A DNA stretch of 64,000 nt from SYFY01 sp031385325. Its GTDB lineage: Bacteria > Pseudomonadota > Gammaproteobacteria > Pseudomonadales > Azotimanducaceae. The notes under the pieces were generated by a model. The model was not told the DNA's origin. It saw only the letters and a list, made by a program, of their open reading frames with translations, and did not search any database. The translations under genes and the position numbers were made by a program. The DNA lies in NCBI GenBank assembly GCA_031385325.1, contig JANNBJ010000044.1, positions 31,014-95,013 on the forward strand. Direction: 5' to 3'. Each line of letters begins with the position of its first letter. Position 1 is the first letter of the stretch. This document shows positions 34,448-42,762 of this stretch, in pieces.

Positions 34448-36653
34448 GTTGATTGCCAAGCGGTTGTTGGTCCTTTGCGTGCTGCTATGGGCGCCTTTGG
34501 TTCGGGCTGGCCAGTGCGAAGATCATTCCGCATTGATCAATGGAGGTTTCGAACAGCCGTTGATCTCGAGCAGTACCCCAGTGCCAGTAGAGGTGTACAC
34601 CGGCGTCAAACTTTACAATCAGACGGATGTGCCCGGTTGGCGAACCCTCGGACCGAGTGGCGCGATAGAACTGTGGCAGACCGTCACCAGTGGCGTCACG
34701 TCTTACGAGGGTCAGCAATTCAACGAAGTGCAAGGACATAGCCTGCACTCCATCTATCAGGATGTTACCAGTGTTCCTGGATCGACGATTCGCTGGCAGT
34801 TCGCGCATCGTGGACGCGATGGTAACGACACCATTGAGGTGCGATTGGGATCGACTTCCGCGACGATCGCGCAGAGTCAGTTCACCACGGGCACAACCAG
34901 CTGGCAGGTTTATAGCGGTACCTACGTGGTGCCGGCCAGCCAGACCACAACAAGGTTTGAGCTCAAGCCGATCAGCTCTGCAGGTGGCGCATCTGTGGGT
35001 AATCTGGTGGACGCTGCGTCGCTTTCCTTGCTTTGCGACTATGGTGATGCCCCCACGGGTTTTCCGGTACGTGCCGTGGATAACGGCGCTGCGCACGTCG
35101 TAGTCCAGGCCACCCGCCTTGGCGCTCTCATCGACTCGGAAGCCGATGGTGTCACGTCGAGTGATGCGGGCAATGATGATCGGACCAGCAGCGATGATGA
35201 AGACGGTCTGCTGGCGCCAGCCACCGTTTACAACCTCGGAGCGACGAATACACTGGCGGTTCAGGCCAGCGTGAACGGATTTGTCAGTGTGTGGATCGAC
35301 GTCGGCCGTGATGGCGCCTGGCAAAGTGGAGATCGACTGATAGCCGATGCGCCTGTGGTTGCCGGGACCAACAATCTTTCATTCAACCTGCCTTTGGCGG
35401 GTAGTCCTGGCAGCGCCGCGCTGCGGATTCGTCTGACGCAGAACAATCCATCGGGTGCGTTGGGTGTCGGAGGCTACTGGGCCAACGGCGAAGTCGAGGA
35501 TCACTTTGTCACCCAGGCGATCACTGCCCATCTGCGTTATCGGTTTGACGAGTTCGAGTGGACCGGGAGTGGCACGGAAGCCATCAACAGTGGCACCGCC
35601 GGACCCGGTGGTTCCGCAGCCGGTGGCGTGACTACCAATCAACCGTTGCCGGCGTTGACGGGTGCTTCGGGAACATGCAGTTACGGTACTTTCGATGGCA
35701 GCAATGATGCGGTGAATCTTGGTTACATCGCTCAGCTTGATCAGACCTATCCGCCGGATGGACTGACGCTGGCGGCGTGGGTGCGATCCCGACGAACCAT
35801 CAGTGGTGAGCAGATGATCCTGGTACGCGGTGTCGCGGGATCGGGGAGCGCTTTACAGGAACTGGCGTTATACACCGCCAACGGGCGTTATGAGCTGCGC
35901 CAGCGGCGTGGATCGGCAAGCTTCACGATTGGCGCACCGATACCCGCCACTGATCTTGGCAACTGGGTGCATCTTGCAGCGGTCTACGATGGTACAGTCT
36001 GGCGTCTCTATCGGAATGGTTCGCTACTCTCGACTTCGGCGGCAACGGCGGGGCCTGCGCCGAATGCCTCGGCGATGTGGGCGATCGGTGCCAGACACCC
36101 AACTCATGGTGGGGGTAGTGCGTTCCAGGGTGATATCGACGAGGTCCAGTTGTGGCGTCGCACACTGCAGGTGTCGGAAGTGGTTGCGCTGGTCACCGAA
36201 CGTCATACCTGCCCGCAAGCCAATCTGCTGGTGCTCAAGTCGGTGGTGGCCGAAAGCGATTCAAGCGGCGGCACCAACCCGAAGTCCACACCAGGCTCGA
36301 CGGCGATCTACACGATTGCGGTGACCAACAATGGTGACGGAGGCACGGACCGCAGCAGTCTGCTGCTGACCGACCTGCTGCCGGCGGAGCTTGAGTTCTG
36401 GTCGGGCGACTTCGACGGCGCCGGGTCGCCAGTGTGGTTTGTTAACGGATCGCCATCGTCAGGTCTCGTATGGCAATTCACCAACCTTGCCAGCACTACG
36501 GATCGGGTGGAATTTGCGGATGCCAGTGCACAGGCCATCATTCCGAATGGCGGATTTGACCCCGCAGTGCGGGAACTTCGAATCCGATTTGATGAGCGCA
36601 TGCGACCGGGTGGAGCGACCTTCACGGTTCGTTTCCGCGTGCGAGTGAAATAG
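34437..36653 (+). CDS. Large secreted protein with GEVED-type, LamG-type and DUF11-like domains
   Basis: The protein has 738 residues. The ATG at 34437 sits inside the end of the previous gene and opens a signal peptide (LLVLCVLLWAPLVRAGQ). An N-terminal carbohydrate-binding-like region (INGGFEQP ... VPGWRTLGPSGAIELWQ, about 25-210) is followed by an acidic linker (about 240-265), then a GEVED-type domain (SVWIDVGRDGAWQSGDRLIA ... YWANGEVEDHFV, about 285-360). A LamG/concanavalin-like domain comes next (YGTFDGSNDAVNLG ... WVHLAAVYDGTVWRLYRNGS ... GDIDEVQLWRR), and a DUF11-like repeat (YTIAVTNNGDGGTDRSSLLL) closes it. It is likely a cell-surface or secreted adhesin or glycan-binding protein. 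No enzyme motif or C-terminal sorting signal is seen. Confidence 0.85.
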   Translation: MEAELIAKRLLVLCVLLWAPLVRAGQCEDHSALINGGFEQPLISSSTPVPVEVYTGVKLYNQTDVPGWRTLGPSGAIELWQTVTSGVTSYEGQQFNEVQGHSLHSIYQDVTSVPGSTIRWQFAHRGRDGNDTIEVRLGSTSATIAQSQFTTGTTSWQVYSGTYVVPASQTTTRFELKPISSAGGASVGNLVDAASLSLLCDYGDAPTGFPVRAVDNGAAHVVVQATRLGALIDSEADGVTSSDAGNDDRTSSDDEDGLLAPATVYNLGATNTLAVQASVNGFVSVWIDVGRDGAWQSGDRLIADAPVVAGTNNLSFNLPLAGSPGSAALRIRLTQNNPSGALGVGGYWANGEVEDHFVTQAITAHLRYRFDEFEWTGSGTEAINSGTAGPGGSAAGGVTTNQPLPALTGASGTCSYGTFDGSNDAVNLGYIAQLDQTYPPDGLTLAAWVRSRRTISGEQMILVRGVAGSGSALQELALYTANGRYELRQRRGSASFTIGAPIPATDLGNWVHLAAVYDGTVWRLYRNGSLLSTSAATAGPAPNASAMWAIGARHPTHGGGSAFQGDIDEVQLWRRTLQVSEVVALVTERHTCPQANLLVLKSVVAESDSSGGTNPKSTPGSTAIYTIAVTNNGDGGTDRSSLLLTDLLPAELEFWSGDFDGAGSPVWFVNGSPSSGLVWQFTNLASTTDRVEFADASAQAIIPNGGFDPAVRELRIRFDERMRPGGATFTVRFRVRVK

Positions 36654-36673
36654 ACCAGGCGTGCAGACACCGG

Positions 36674-37639
36674 TCAGAGAAATATTCCCGTTAAACGATC
36701 CAGGGTCCACATACCGGCAACACACCCCATCACCCAAACATAGGCGGTCTGCGGCATTCTCGATGCGGTGAGGCGTGACAGACCACGCACCAGGAGGAGC
36801 ATGACGAGGATCACCACCAGCTGACCGACCTCGATTCCCACATTGAAGAGAAACAGTGACAGGGCGAGCTGATCGCGGGGTAAGCCGATTTCAGCCAGAA
36901 CACCTGCAAAACCAAAGCCGTGCAGCAAACCAAACAGCATGGCCATGATCCAGGGTCTGGCTCGGGTGAGGACGGATCTGCGGTCAGCCGGCATCGCCAG
37001 TTCACGCGCGAGAAACAGGATGGACAACGCGATGATGGCTTCGACGGGTGCCTGCGGTACACGCACCAGTTCCAGCACCGACAGAGCGAGTGTGATGCTG
37101 TGGGCGACCGTGAACGCGGTGATGGTCTTGAGCAGGTCCAGCCGGCCGGGTATGAGCAGCACCAGACCCACGACAAACAGCACGTGATCGATTCCAAACA
37201 GGAGGTGCTCGATACCCAGGATCAGATAGCTTGTGGCAGAAGGTGTTTGGCTGCTCAGGTCAACCGATGGACTGGACGACCTGAGCAGATGATTGGCGGT
37301 GCTGCCGTCGGCGCGATCGACCCGAACCAGCACATCGGTCAATGTGGCCGACAACCCGTCGATGGTCAGGCGCGCCTCATGCAGCGGACAGTGTGCGGTG
37401 TAGTACATGAGAGTGGCCGTGCCTGCGAACTCGGGAGGTCGTGAAGACTCGAGTTTGCAGGCCGGGACGAAGGTGGGCGTGAGTGGAAGTTGTCTACCCT
37501 CGAGCAGTGGCTGCTTCCACATCACGGTCCATGAACCGTCGCCCTGTTCCGCGAGCGCAAGATAGGCAGGCCGGACTTCGTGCGCGTACGCTGTAGAGGC
37601 CAACAGAAAAACCGTGATCAGCAACAAGCGGACAAGCAT
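36674..37639 (-). CDS. HupE/UreJ-family membrane protein
   Basis: The protein has 321 residues. The ATG at 37639 begins a signal peptide (LLLITVFLLASTAYA) followed by HEVRPAYL. A periplasmic domain of about 120 residues precedes six or seven membrane helices with the HupE/UreJ signature (GIEHLLFGIDHVLFV and FTVAHSITL, and later GLLHGFGFAG). Histidine-rich helices of this family are linked to nickel or cobalt import, but this longer, signal-peptide-bearing subtype has no proven substrate. A TTG at 37651 would overlap the upstream stop and is a less likely start. It is third in an SDR-PPIase-HupE run read on the minus strand. Confidence 0.88.
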   Translation of the reverse strand: MLVRLLLITVFLLASTAYAHEVRPAYLALAEQGDGSWTVMWKQPLLEGRQLPLTPTFVPACKLESSRPPEFAGTATLMYYTAHCPLHEARLTIDGLSATLTDVLVRVDRADGSTANHLLRSSSPSVDLSSQTPSATSYLILGIEHLLFGIDHVLFVVGLVLLIPGRLDLLKTITAFTVAHSITLALSVLELVRVPQAPVEAIIALSILFLARELAMPADRRSVLTRARPWIMAMLFGLLHGFGFAGVLAEIGLPRDQLALSLFLFNVGIEVGQLVVILVMLLLVRGLSRLTASRMPQTAYVWVMGCVAGMWTLDRLTGIFL

Positions 37640-37647
37640 GAGCGGGC

Positions 37648-38439
37648 TCAATCAGACTGAACGATGGTGTACTGCGACTTCAGGTTGTCGTAGTAGGCGC
37701 TGTTGGCGACCTTCCGGGTTTCCATCTGAAAGTCTGCCAGCACCCGTTCACGGACCTGTGCAAATGGTATGAGTGCGGATGGCAGCCGCTCTTCGATGCG
37801 GACCAGATGCCAGCCATACGCTGATCGGATAGGACCCTGCCAGCCTGGGCCGGACAGCTCCGCGATTTCCGTTGCGAATGCACGACCAAAGAGATCGCCG
37901 ATTTCTCGTATTGAACGCTGCGCATAGGATTTCTGCAGCATAAAGGGATCGTCTGCGACTGATTCGTCGGTGAGCGCGTGTTCCGCATCCGTCTTTGCGT
38001 CAGGGCGTCGATCAACGCTGAAGTAGCGATGGGTGAAGCTGATTCGCTCAGGTTGTGTATAGACGTCCTGGTGATCCTGGTACCACGCTTCAAGGATCAC
38101 ATCGTCTGGTGGTGTTGTGGTAACGATGTCTTCAGTGAGGAACGTGAGTTTCTGCACCAGACGTCGCCGCACGATGGTGTCGTCAGCATCCAGTCCTAGC
38201 TTCATTGCTTCGCGATAGTAGATTTCTTCCCGCACAAACGCATCGACCAGACCGGTCATTTCTTCCGCCGTGGGTGGACGCTGCATCTGCACTTGCCACT
38301 GATCTGTGAGTCGGGCGACTTCTGCTGGTGTGATGTCAATCCGGAGGCTCGTGGAGTCTGGCTGCCAGTATTTGCCTGCCACCAGGAGCATTGCACCAAC
38401 GGCGAGAAAGGTAATCAGTGGGTCGGACAGGAACTTCAT
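37648..38439 (-). CDS. Membrane-anchored peptidyl-prolyl isomerase of the parvulin (PpiC) type
   Basis: The protein has 263 residues. The N-terminal anchor (about 5-22) is followed by a SurA/PpiC-like helical region (EEMTGLVDAFVREEIYYREA) and a parvulin-like domain ending GWQGPIRSAYGWHLVRIEER, which is the family's end strand. Such proteins fold exported proteins in the periplasm. It is commonly found beside HupE/UreJ-type genes, so it may help fold that neighbour. Its start ATG overlaps the SDR gene stop by one base and its own stop lies 9 bases before the HupE start, supporting one operon. Confidence 0.88.
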   Translation of the reverse strand: MKFLSDPLITFLAVGAMLLVAGKYWQPDSTSLRIDITPAEVARLTDQWQVQMQRPPTAEEMTGLVDAFVREEIYYREAMKLGLDADDTIVRRRLVQKLTFLTEDIVTTTPPDDVILEAWYQDHQDVYTQPERISFTHRYFSVDRRPDAKTDAEHALTDESVADDPFMLQKSYAQRSIREIGDLFGRAFATEIAELSGPGWQGPIRSAYGWHLVRIEERLPSALIPFAQVRERVLADFQMETRKVANSAYYDNLKSQYTIVQSD

Positions 38440-39245
38440 CAATTCATCTCAAAACCACCGGCGACCGATAGGGCAATACCGGTGACGTTCGCAGCGCTGG
38501 CAAGATAGACGACGGCTTGACCCATATCGGCGACGGTTTGTGGTCGCCCCAGGGGAATGGTTCGCTCCATCCGGGCGTTGAAATCTGAATCTTTTTGTTC
38601 GGCATTCAAACCGTTACCAGGCAGCAGGTGGTCCAGCCACATGGCAGTACCCACCATGCCGGGGCAGATCGCATTCACGCGGATTCCGGCAGGCGCGAGT
38701 TCTGCGGCGAGTGCCTGAGTGATGCCGATTGCCGCAAACTTCGAACCGCAGTAGGCCGACATGCGTGCATAACCTTGTTTCCCGGCAATCGACGCGGTGT
38801 TGATGATGGCGGCATGCTTCGAGGCGCGCAACGCTGTCAATGCCGCCTGCGACATCAGGAATATGCCCTTGGTGTTGACGGCGAAGATGCGATCCCACTG
38901 TTCTTCGCTGAAGGTATCTATCAACCCGGAGTCGACGATGCCGGCGTTGTTGGCCAGCACGTCCAGTCCACCAAAGGCTTCGATGGTTGCAGCGACTGCC
39001 ATTTTGCAGCTGTTGGAATCTGTCACGTTGACTGACGTCGACTTGATGGTGCCGAACGCTGACAGTTCATCGACACAGCGCGCGAGTTCTTCACTGCCCG
39101 CCAGTTTGTACCGCCATTCCGAAGCGTTGGACGGCAGATCGGCAATCATCACTTTGGCCCCGGCTTCAAGACAGGCCTGTGCAATGCCTCGACCGATGCC
39201 CCGCGCACCACCTGTTACCAGAACGATTCGACCGGCGAGTTGCAT
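38439..39245 (-). CDS. Short-chain dehydrogenase/reductase (SDR)
   Basis: The protein has 268 residues, the usual size of a classical SDR. The NAD(P) motif TGGARGIG (11-18), the NNAG motif (LANNAGIVD) and the catalytic set (Ser in NTASIAG, Tyr and Lys in YCGSK) are present, and the PG motif (AICPGMVGTAMW) follows. The fold uses NAD(P)H to oxidise or reduce an alcohol or ketone in the cytoplasm. The substrate is unknown; fatty-acid, steroid and sugar relatives all exist. It is the first gene of the minus-strand operon with the PPIase and HupE genes. Confidence 0.93.
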   Translation of the reverse strand: MQLAGRIVLVTGGARGIGRGIAQACLEAGAKVMIADLPSNASEWRYKLAGSEELARCVDELSAFGTIKSTSVNVTDSNSCKMAVAATIEAFGGLDVLANNAGIVDSGLIDTFSEEQWDRIFAVNTKGIFLMSQAALTALRASKHAAIINTASIAGKQGYARMSAYCGSKFAAIGITQALAAELAPAGIRVNAICPGMVGTAMWLDHLLPGNGLNAEQKDSDFNARMERTIPLGRPQTVADMGQAVVYLASAANVTGIALSVAGGFEMN

Positions 39246-39277
39246 GTTCCCTTTCCCCTTGTTGGCTGCGAGCCATT

Positions 39278-39622
39278 CTAGCCCGCATTATTCATGAATG
39301 ACCTGCTGCGGACGCCGATAGCAGCGAAAACACTCGGCGTGCTCCCTCCGCGTGCTCGACGTGCTGTCAAGCACGCCTGTGCGCGCGCCGGTCCGCGCCA
39401 CCCAGTCTTTTCGTTACTCTCGACGCCCTCGCTACGATACTTCATGAATAGTGCGGGCTAGGAGTCTGCGCGGCAGAAGGCGGCTGAGCGAGGCGAGTGT
39501 CAATTCGAGTCCGATTTTTCGTTCGTTTGAGACGCGTAGTGTGTGCTACGCAACGAAAACGAACGGAAAAGCGGGCCGAAGTGGCGCCGCCGCAGCCTGT
39601 CGAGCTTCTGCCGCGCAGACTC
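39278..39622. repeat. Nested inverted-repeat block, REP- or MITE-like
   Basis: Two inverted-repeat systems abut in the 451-bp spacer between the SDR and acyl-CoA dehydrogenase genes. The outer 21-bp arms (39278-39298 and 39441-39461) match with one mismatch and contain TTCATGAA. Directly next to the right arm, an 18-bp perfect pair (39462-39479 and 39605-39622) bounds a 161-bp imperfect palindrome centred near 39542, whose tip is GCGTAG/CTACGC around a six-base loop (39534-39551). Inner arms hold further paired TTCGTTCGTTT/AAACGAACG stretches. No gene or transposase is present. This is typical of non-autonomous palindromic elements. The rest of the spacer shows nothing else. Confidence 0.7.
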
Positions 39623-39696
39623 ATAGGGGGAAGGACCCGGGAAGAGGCGGAGTTGCGGGAGTGGCGCGCACGGCTGTCGCCGTGCAGGCACTCGTA

Positions 39697-40821
39697 TCAG
39701 GCGGCGAACTTGTAGAGATGGTGATCGGTATTGCCGAACATCGCATCGATGACCAGAAGGCGCTTGAAGAAATGACCCACACGCAGTTCTTCGGTCATGC
39801 CCATGCCACCATGCAGCTGCACCGCACTTTCACCGACAAAGATGGCCTGTTTGCCCACCAGCGCCTTGAGTGCGTGAACCATGCGGTTGGCTTGTGCGCC
39901 AGCCGCTGCGACCTCCATCGTTGCGCGCAACAGCATGGATTTGCATTGTTCGGTTTCCATGAACATTTCCACCATTCGGTGTTGCAGAACCTGGAAATCC
40001 GCCAGCGGGTGATCGAACTGGACCCGTTGCTGTGTGTATTCGATGGTGTCCTTGTACAACACTTCCATGGCGCCAATGGCCTCTGCGCAGATAGCGAGAA
40101 TTCCATCGTTGACCACCGCCTGCAACAGCGGCAGGCCCTCGCCGATACCACCGAGGGTATTGGCCTTGTTGACCCGAACGTCCTTGAAGGTGATTTCTGC
40201 AGCCATCAATCCGTCGACGGTCGGGAAGGGCTGACAAGTTACGCCCTCCGCATTGGCGTCAATCAGCAACAGGGTGATACCCGTTTCGTCGAGCTGTCCG
40301 CCTGCAGTGCGACAGGAGACAATCAGCTGGGTCGCCGAACCACCATTCTGCACCATGGATTTCTGGCCATTGACGATCCAGTGATCACCACCATCGCGTG
40401 CACCGGTGAGCACATCGTTCAGGTCGAATCGTGATTGCTCTTCACTCATCGCCAGGGCCAGTTGACGTGTGCCGTCGATGACGCCTGGCAGCAGGACCTC
40501 TCGAAGCGCAGCGGAACCGCCGCGTTTGAGTGCGCCACCGCCCAGCACCACAGAGGCGAGGAATGGTTCAACGACCATGCCCTTGCCAAATTCTTCCATG
40601 ACCAGCATGACGTCGATCTGATTGCCACCAAACCCGCCTTCGGTTTCTCCGAAGGCAAGGCCCAGCCAGCCAAGCTCAGCCATGGCTTGCCAGTTGGCGT
40701 CGCTGAAGCCACGCTTGCCTTTCATGTAGCCGTTCCGCTTTTCCAGATCGTACCGATCGGCAACAAAGCGCCGCACGCTGTCGACGACGAGCTGCTGTTC
40801 TTCTGTCAGATCAAAGTTCAT
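39697..40821 (-). CDS. Acyl-CoA dehydrogenase family protein, probable partner subunit
   Basis: The protein has 374 residues with the acyl-CoA dehydrogenase fold: N-terminal helices (NFDLTEEQQLVVDSVRRFVA), the middle beta domain (WIVNGQKSMVQNGG) and the C-terminal helical domain ending LHGGMGMTEELRVGHFFKR. In the helix where many members carry a catalytic glutamate, this sequence has VVNDGILAICAEA. With no alternative Glu in the usual C-terminal loop, it may be the weakly or non-catalytic half of a heteromeric (alpha2beta2) enzyme. It overlaps the neighbouring dehydrogenase gene by one base. FAD-dependent oxidation of acyl-CoA or a steroid/terpenoid side-chain CoA is the expected chemistry. 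Confidence 0.92.
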   Translation of the reverse strand: MNFDLTEEQQLVVDSVRRFVADRYDLEKRNGYMKGKRGFSDANWQAMAELGWLGLAFGETEGGFGGNQIDVMLVMEEFGKGMVVEPFLASVVLGGGALKRGGSAALREVLLPGVIDGTRQLALAMSEEQSRFDLNDVLTGARDGGDHWIVNGQKSMVQNGGSATQLIVSCRTAGGQLDETGITLLLIDANAEGVTCQPFPTVDGLMAAEITFKDVRVNKANTLGGIGEGLPLLQAVVNDGILAICAEAIGAMEVLYKDTIEYTQQRVQFDHPLADFQVLQHRMVEMFMETEQCKSMLLRATMEVAAAGAQANRMVHALKALVGKQAIFVGESAVQLHGGMGMTEELRVGHFFKRLLVIDAMFGNTDHHLYKFAA

Positions 40822-42005
40822 TAGTCAGACCTCTTCTTGGCCGCGGTACCACTGATACCGAGTACGTTCTTGGCGATAACATCCTTCTGCACTTCGCTGG
40901 CACCACCGTAGATGGTGTAGGCGCGACTGGCCAGGTAACCGGACATGCCGTCCCGGGCGAAGGATGGACCAACCTTCTTGCCACCCCACGCCGCTGCAAA
41001 CAACCCACCAGCCTGCATGGTCAACTTCTGGATGCGCTGCTGCATGTCAGTGCCTTTGAGCTTGAGAATGGATGAAGTCGGCCCAGGCGCGCTACCCGCC
41101 GCGGCAGCGGCCAGGCTGCGCAGCTCAGTGAACTCGGTAGCCAGTAGATCGATCTCAAGTTCAGCGATCTTGGTGCGAAAGCCCGGGTCATCCATCAACG
41201 TGCCGGTACCTCGTTTGACGGATGCAGCGCGGCCTTTGAGTTTTTCCAGCGCGACGATGGAGTTGGAGATTCCGGCGATGCCGGTTCGTTCGTGCTGCAG
41301 CAGCCCCTTGGCCACACTCCAGCCTTTGCCTTCTTCGCCGACACGATCTTCCACGGGCACTTTCACGTCGGTGATATGCACCATGTTGACGGTGTGGGCA
41401 CCGCCCAGTGTCAGGATCGGTTTGACTTCGACGCCCGGCTGTTTCATCGGAAACAGCAGGAACGTGATGCCATTCTGTTTCTTGCCGTCGTCGGCGGTTC
41501 GCGTGAGACAGAACATCCAGTCCGCCATGTGCGCAGCGGTGGTCCAGATCTTGGTGCCGTTGACCGTGTAGTGCCGGCCATCGGCAGACAACTCGGCGCG
41601 GGTCTTGAGGTTGGCGAGGTCCGAGCCTGCACCGGGTTCGGAATAACCCTGGCACCAGTTCACCTTGCGTGCGCGGATATCGGGCAGGAATCGTTCCTGC
41701 TGTTCCTTCGTGCCGTATTGCATGAGCATCGGCGCGAGCATCACGGGACCAAACGGCAGATCCAGCGGCGTCTGTCTTGTTGCGGTCGCTTTCTGCCAGA
41801 TGTAGTGCTGAGTCGGCGTCCAGCCCGGACCACCAAACTCGGTCGGCCATTTCGGAACATCCCAGCCGCCTTTGGCCCCGGCCTTGCTGAACCAGCCAAA
41901 TCGCCAGGCCATGTAGTCGGTGCCCATCGGGTAGGCATTGCTGTCGAGAAAGTCTTCAACGTCTTTCTGAAACACGAGGTCATCCGGTCCTAGATCGATA
42001 TCCAT
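40821..42005 (-). CDS. Acyl-CoA dehydrogenase, probable catalytic subunit
   Basis: The protein has 394 residues. N-terminal helices are followed by the FAD/substrate-binding signature WCQGYSEPGAGSDLANLKT (beta-domain entry) and the C-terminal IYGGASEVQKDVIAKNVLG motif. A glutamate in LLQHERTGIAG is a candidate catalytic base in the isovaleryl-type position. It is the first gene of a two-gene operon with the dehydrogenase downstream, read away from a TetR gene. Paired genes of this type often form a heterotetramer acting on bulky acyl-CoAs. It starts at ATG 42005, 43 bases from the palindromic operator candidate. Confidence 0.95.
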   Translation of the reverse strand: MDIDLGPDDLVFQKDVEDFLDSNAYPMGTDYMAWRFGWFSKAGAKGGWDVPKWPTEFGGPGWTPTQHYIWQKATATRQTPLDLPFGPVMLAPMLMQYGTKEQQERFLPDIRARKVNWCQGYSEPGAGSDLANLKTRAELSADGRHYTVNGTKIWTTAAHMADWMFCLTRTADDGKKQNGITFLLFPMKQPGVEVKPILTLGGAHTVNMVHITDVKVPVEDRVGEEGKGWSVAKGLLQHERTGIAGISNSIVALEKLKGRAASVKRGTGTLMDDPGFRTKIAELEIDLLATEFTELRSLAAAAAGSAPGPTSSILKLKGTDMQQRIQKLTMQAGGLFAAAWGGKKVGPSFARDGMSGYLASRAYTIYGGASEVQKDVIAKNVLGISGTAAKKRSD

Positions 42006-42048
42006 GGTGCCCTCTGGCTGTGATTTAGGCCGGCAAGACTAGTAAATT

Positions 42049-42078
42049 CCAGAACAAAGTTCTAGAACGATATTCTGG
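42049..42078. promoter_or_regulatory. Tandem palindromic operator between acyl-CoA dehydrogenase and TetR genes
   Basis: Half-sites AGAAC (42051), GTTCT (42059), AGAAC (42064) and ATTCT (42072) alternate in opposite orientation. The middle pair forms the perfect palindrome GTTCTAGAAC, and the outer edges are CCAGAA and TTCTGG. The site lies between two divergent genes, one a TetR regulator, so autoregulation and control of the dehydrogenase operon is the natural reading. Confidence 0.65.
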
Positions 42079-42100
42079 TAATTTGTAATAGCATGTCGCC

Positions 42101-42739
42101 ATGCCAAGCCTGAAGTCCCCGAGCCTGAAGTCCCGGACAGAGAAAGCCCGGTCCACGCAGCCTGAGCCGGACAAACCTTCGCGCAAGCGCGACATTCTGC
42201 TCGCCGCGCTCGATTGTTTTGATTCAACCGGCGTGGAATTGGCAACGATAGGCGACATTCAACGGTTGGCAGGCTGCAGCGTTGGCAGTCTCTATCACCA
42301 CTTTCGCAGCAAGGAAGGTGTGGCTGAAGCGTTGTGGCTGACCCTGATCGAAGATTTCAACGACGCCATGCTGCGCCGAATGAAAAAAGCGAAGGACGGC
42401 CAGTCAGCGGTTCGCAGTGTGGTGGCCGGATACGTTGCGTGGAGCGTGAAAAACCCCAAAAGCATGCGGTATCTGCATGCACGCGATATCGACTTCTCGA
42501 CGGCAGGCAGCGCCCGCAAGAAAGAACTGCTGGACCAGTACATCCAGGGTGTGTTCGCGATATTCGCGCCGTTCGTACGCAGCGGCGAACTGGCGGAACT
42601 GCCACTGCATGCCTATGTGCCGCTGATCAGTGGCCCCATCGAAGCTTATGTTCGAAGGTGGCTGGCGGTTGAAGCACCATCTCCGAAGCAGGTTGAAGCG
42701 TTGTTTGCGCAGGCTGCATGGAATGCGGTAAAAGGCTGA
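42101..42739 (+). CDS. TetR-family transcriptional regulator
   Basis: The protein has 212 residues. After a basic N-terminal tail with a small duplicated SLKSP/SLKS segment, the DNA-binding domain (about 30-75) holds the helix-turn-helix ATIGDIQRLAGCSVGSLYHH followed by FRSKEGV. The ligand domain is helical and unassigned; acyl-CoA responsive members are common next to such enzymes. It is divergent from the acyl-CoA dehydrogenase pair over a 95-bp spacer with a palindromic operator, and is followed 23 bases downstream by the enoyl-CoA hydratase. No clear ribosome site precedes the ATG. Confidence 0.93.
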   Translation: MPSLKSPSLKSRTEKARSTQPEPDKPSRKRDILLAALDCFDSTGVELATIGDIQRLAGCSVGSLYHHFRSKEGVAEALWLTLIEDFNDAMLRRMKKAKDGQSAVRSVVAGYVAWSVKNPKSMRYLHARDIDFSTAGSARKKELLDQYIQGVFAIFAPFVRSGELAELPLHAYVPLISGPIEAYVRRWLAVEAPSPKQVEALFAQAAWNAVKG

Positions 42740-42762
42740 TATCACTGAACTCGAGGTGCCCC

